Below the pieces are notes generated by a model that saw only the letters and a list, made by a program, of their open reading frames with translations, was not told the DNA's origin and did not search any database. Shown here piece after piece: positions 59,945 through 64,000 of a DNA stretch of 64,000 nt. The translations under genes and the position numbers were made by a program. Origin of the DNA: Boesenbergia rotunda (Eukaryota; Streptophyta; Magnoliopsida; Zingiberales; Zingiberaceae); the NCBI GenBank assembly GCA_024364735.1, contig JAGFNQ010002297.1, positions 70,831 to 134,830 on the forward strand. Reading direction: 5' to 3'. Each line of letters opens with the position of its first letter. Within the stretch, counting starts at the first letter, position 1.

Positions 59945-61309
59945 TATTGGTGCAGGGTGCATTAGAATTAAACTTATTTTTTGATGTTGACAAAGATTAA
60001 CGTTAAGTCTTATTATTATCTGATGAATTAATCAAGTATACAAGATGCTTAACTCGGAAAGACTTAGTAGGCCAGTTGGACCCGATATTAGGCAAGGGAA
60101 GTCTCAATAGATTGTGAAAATCAGATAAGAAGTCTAGATGGGTCAAATGGACCTGGCATCTAATAGATAGATTCGAAAGGTCTAGAAGACCCGATATCGA
60201 ATCAAGAGAAAAAACTTGACATGCCGATCCATTGCTGAGCAAACTGAGTCTTATAAACAGGTTTGAAGAACATGATGTTTGACAGGTGAGTTAAGGGAAG
60301 CTCCTAGAGAGAGTGCAGTGAGGTCGTGTCCCAATATGGATAAATTTTAGGCGATGATCTAGCTGAAAAAACTAACGGAGGTTTTTAAATTGAAATCAAG
60401 ACCGTCCTTACTATCTTAATCATGCATACTGACATACTGTCTATCTATCTATTTATACTAATCTTGTTTTTACAAGATTTATACTATTACATGTGCCAAC
60501 ACTATGTTGCAGATAAGAGAAAATTGGGTTGACCGAGAATTCGATCGACTGATAAATGGGATCAGTTGGCCAATCTGGCCAGCATGGTATAGTACCAATC
60601 AGAGTTTTGCAAACTTAGAAAGACATGTTATTCGTCGACTGATAACTTAGACAAGCCAACTGATCCATACTTAGTAATCGCAAAAAATAAGAAAGGAATT
60701 GGAGTTCCGTCGACTGATCATTAGGATCAGTCGACCGATAAATACAAGGAAAGACAAACAAGCAGATCAAATTAGTGCAAACAAGGAAGGGCGCGGAGTT
60801 CCTGATAAGAGGATCAGTTGACGAATATGTTCAGTCAACTGAACAGGTTTTTAGTCGATCGAACGGTGCATATATAAGAACTCCTCGAGGTCCGAACCAT
60901 AACAACAATTCTTTACTTACTTCATCTCATTTCTATTGCTCCAACTATGCAAGTTCGCTTCGCTGCTACTACGCCGAAAGACTAGCTGACAACCTATGCT
61001 AAAAGCTTTAATTTTGTTGTCGGTATATTTTCTTTTACTACTTGTATTCATTTACAAGAAGATAGTAGAGTGCTACTATTCTCCTTTCATTCTTGTACGA
61101 GTTTGTGGAGAAAAGAACTATAGTGGATTGTCTATCGGAGCAATCAAAGATCGTCGACCTTGAAGTATAGTAGTCACTAATCTAGTAAAAAAAGGCCCGT
61201 ATTTTTATATGTTTGTTTTTATTCCAGTGCTACTTTGATTTGAATTTTATGAAAAGTAAAGGTTTTAAAACGGGATCCCCCTCCCTCTCTCGTCTTTCAC
61301 GATCCTACA
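59945..61309 (+). mobile_element. Solo Copia-type LTR with TSD
   Basis: Starts TATTGGTGCAG (TG-to-TA change) and ends CGATCCTACA, flanked by TATCC at 59940-59944 and 61310-61314. It contains several GTCGACTGAT / ATCAGTCGAC inverted motifs (60540-60850). No internal region. Lineage SIRE-like by its termini, tentative. Confidence 0.8.
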
Positions 61310-61314
61310 TATCC

Positions 61315-61500
61315 TACCCGGCGTCATAAATGCATCAATGAAATCTCCACAGGTGCAGTGCAATGGTAAATCACTCAAGAAAATTAGTAAGAAGGTCAAC
61401 ATTTAAATTTCACTAGGGACGAAAATTCTAAAGGTTTAGCTCAAATTGTGCATTAGTACATCGGATTTGCAGCAGGAGGAAGGCCGTCTCTACCTCCAAC
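61315..61500. other. Host repeat left of the MITE
   Basis: Related to 53860-54010; see there. Ends with the MITE's TSD copy CCTCCAAC (61493-61500). Confidence 0.5.
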
Positions 61501-62194
61501 CAAGGTTCGTAGAATCGCGATCCTACACAGGATCGATTTGGGGTCAGGATCGGATCGGTCAGGATCGGATCGTAAAATCGTACGATCCTATCAAAAACCC
61601 TTAAAATGAAAAAATATACAATTTTTATTAACACTATAATGAAAATAATCACGTTTAACTTCAAGAATATTCTATTTATTACAAGATGATCCAATTTAAT
61701 TGTCAACCTATTAGATAATAGACATTTAAAGACTCATCATTTTAGAAAAAAGATATAACATAATATTATTAATCAAAAACTAACTAAAAATAATTAAATA
61801 GATATTTAAATAATCTTAAAACCCTAACACTAACGATGTAAAAGATAAAAAAAAATAATAAAAAAGATTAATAATTTTCTGGACCTCTGAAAAGGCTTTA
61901 AACAATATTTTTTGGGATTCAATCTTAAAATTAACTTGTAGATCTTTGAACGAGTTTCAATTTGATATATTATAGGTCACGTGGTTCAATTCGAGTCAAA
62001 AGTTATGACCTCTTAAAGCTTTTATCGATCCTGTTCCGATCCTGTTCCGATCCTGTCCGATCCTATACGATCCTGTCCGATCCTGTCCGATCCTGCTACA
62101 AAAAACGATTCTGCGCGATTCTGGATCGTTTTGTGGCGTAAGATCGTAGGATCGTACGATCCTACGATCCAGGATCGCGATTCTGCAAACTATG
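61501..62194. mobile_element. hAT-type MITE with 8-bp TSD
   Basis: 694 bp bounded by CCTCCAAC (61493-61500 and 62195-62202). The terminal inverted repeats are CAAGGTTCGTAGAATCGCGA and, from the right, CATAGTTTGCAGAATCGCGA, with about 17 of 20 positions able to align. Subterminal GATCCTGTCC/GGATCGGATC motifs are repeated near both ends (61540-61590 and 62025-62175). An 8-bp TSD and CA ends fit the hAT superfamily. No transposase is encoded, so it depends on one in trans. Confidence 0.85.
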
Positions 62195-62347
62195 CCTCCA
62201 ACATCATCACTTGGGAGAGTTATAGCATTGTCAAACAAGTTGTAACACAGATAAGAGTATTATGAACATCTTTAATTTTATGTGGAGCAAACTGATTAAG
62301 AGGACGATATTTCTGTGTGGACTTTGAAACTTGTATTATGGACGTAC

Positions 62348-64000
62348 TGTCACGCCCCGAGACCCAGGAGCCGCTGTTCCAATATAAAATCGGACAGCAC
62401 CTCCCCTGTCCGGCGGACAATTTACACAACCACACAGATAAATATATAACACAATATCTATATTTGCACAACCACGCAGTTAAATGGCCTCAGGCCTCCA
62501 ATCTAATGTAGCTATAACAGGTATATAACTATAACCGTCGCAAAACCAAATACGAACTCACCTGAGCTGCCAGGGGGCAGGAATAAAACCAAAACCAAGC
62601 GAAGTCCAACATAGGACTCAAAAGTACAACACCATCGAATAAAACATGAATACATGTTCAAAACAGGGCAACGGAAGCAAAGTATATACTACAGGGTCCA
62701 TAAGCAAAAACAACGTAAAATAAAACCAAGCGGAGCTCCTCGGGAGCTGGGGACTGGCTGCTAGGGATCTCCTGGCAGGCATCAACCTGAAATAAAATGT
62801 ATGGCAACGGGGTGAGTCCATAACTCAGCGAATACCCAACAGATATGCATAGAAAGTTATACCAACAATAAGGGTTCAGCTAATACAGTCTCATATCAAC
62901 AGTAGAGAAAGACTGGAACTGAAATACTGGGTAGGTACATACCTGAATCCATCTAACCTGTACAGAGGGTAAGAAATACCAGTGGAATACCAATAGACAT
63001 ATAAGCACAGGTAACAAGTCTCCAGAATATGCAATGTCAAACAAGTGCAGCAAATAAGTGCAGCAAACAATGCACGATGCAAAATATGCACATGGTGCAA
63101 TGCCATGGTCACCCCCTAACTCCAGTCAAGCCACCGAGACAGGCGATACTGTGTCGGCCGAGTGGGTAGAGCCGTGACACTGTCCGCACTCTGCCATCAC
63201 TGCTACTGAGTGACCGAGTGGACAGGATGCTGGTGGAGCTATCGCTCCGCCCCATGTATATATGGGGGAGATATCTCTCTCATCTTCTCTGGTCTATGGG
63301 TAGAGAAGGGATCCCTGCTTGCTACCACGCTCCGAAACCACTACCCCTGAGCGGACGAGCGGAGCACTACAGAGCAAATGCACACACCCAGCGGTATCCA
63401 CTAACCCATGAGTGGCCGTGTGTGCATATCATGTGCCGGAAGACGATTAGGCTCAACCACAAGGGAGTCGCTGATCGCCGGCATGCAACAATGCAAGGAT
63501 GGTGTATGATAGATACACATACCTCCCTCCCCAAGTCCTCAGTATACTAAGTCTCAATCTGAAATCCTATAACAGGAAATACAGGTAACCTACAAGGTAT
63601 ACTGACTGGAAACTACAAATCCCTCAAGGTCAAAGGCAGGAGATACAACACGATCTCTAAGCATACATATAGTTATGACAATACCTGAGACTGTATGGAA
63701 CTACAACATACTAACTCAAGGGTAAACCACATGTATCCAGAACAAGTATAATAACTCAGGGATAAACACAAGTATCCAGAACAGGTATAATAAATAGGGA
63801 TAGCGTATAATCTTACTGCTATCTATAACAGACTATGCATAATCACATGACAATATCAAAAGAGATAAGTCAAAGGGTACCCGCCTCCGAATAGGTGAAG
63901 TCCGTATCAACGAGACAGAACCACCCGTCAAAATATAATCCAAGTCAAGCTCCTGTATCATGGATTTAATTTAATTAGCTATTACACAAATAACAACTAG
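62348..64000. repeat. LTR-family fragment starting TGTCACGCCCCGA, running off the window
   Basis: A sharp start at 62348 in the low-copy repeat, with possible TSD CGTAC at 62343-62347. It is related block by block to 45501-46160. TGTCACGCCCCG termini are common in Gypsy LTRs. Orientation and the far end cannot be decided here. Confidence 0.55.

Overview
The window is plant nuclear DNA, dominated by nested LTR retrotransposons, with one intact host gene. Plant origin rests on plant-type LTR elements (Tekay-like chromovirus, Athila-like and Tat-like Gypsy, several Copia lineages), tRNA-Met-type and tRNA-Asp/Arg-type primer sites, and an intron-rich S-domain receptor kinase. The LTR style suggests a monocot, perhaps Zingiberales, but that is a weak guess from general familiarity and no species is claimed.

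Layout. 1-10033: minus-strand Tekay-like Gypsy element with long LTRs. Its pol is deleted and carries two stop codons, an acidic heptad-repeat ORF sits where gag should be, and its 5' LTR holds a solo Copia LTR (5304-7748, TSD TTATA). It lies in a minus-strand SIRE-like Copia element (10034-14147), which lies in an outer plus-strand Athila-like element (14148-16441 plus 24484-26440). That element is also split by a complete second Athila-like copy (16442-24478, TSD CTCCA). The outer element abuts an Angela-like Copia LTR remnant (26441-27286). 27945-30863 is a solo Tekay-type LTR (TSD CCGTG). 31208-35538 is a head-to-head cluster of one Copia LTR family. 35551-42304 holds two minus-strand Copia remnants, the second running into a single N at 42305. 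On the other side of the N a plus-strand Copia pol fragment and its 3' LTR continue to 45500. 45501-47115 and 62348-64000 are fragments of one further LTR family.

49258-52824 (minus) is an eight-exon gene for a G-type lectin S-receptor-like serine/threonine kinase. I reconstructed it exon by exon. All splice sites are GT-AG, the reading frame is open for 794 codons, and all catalytic kinase motifs are present.

54881-59915 (minus) is a complete but non-autonomous Tat-like Gypsy element (TSD CTCGA). It keeps a gag N-terminal part and the last codons of integrase. Between them, on the opposite strand, is a fragment that reads as the N-terminal domain of an ARGONAUTE protein. This host-gene capture is the most interesting item: the element's own transcript would carry antisense ARGONAUTE sequence. 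The flanks hold a solo Copia LTR (59945-61309, TSD TATCC) and a 694-bp hAT-type MITE (61501-62194, TSD CCTCCAAC).

A second unusual signal is a tRNA-like unit (A box, B box, T-run) lying antisense in the U3 of all three Tekay-type LTR copies, just upstream of the Pol II TATA box.
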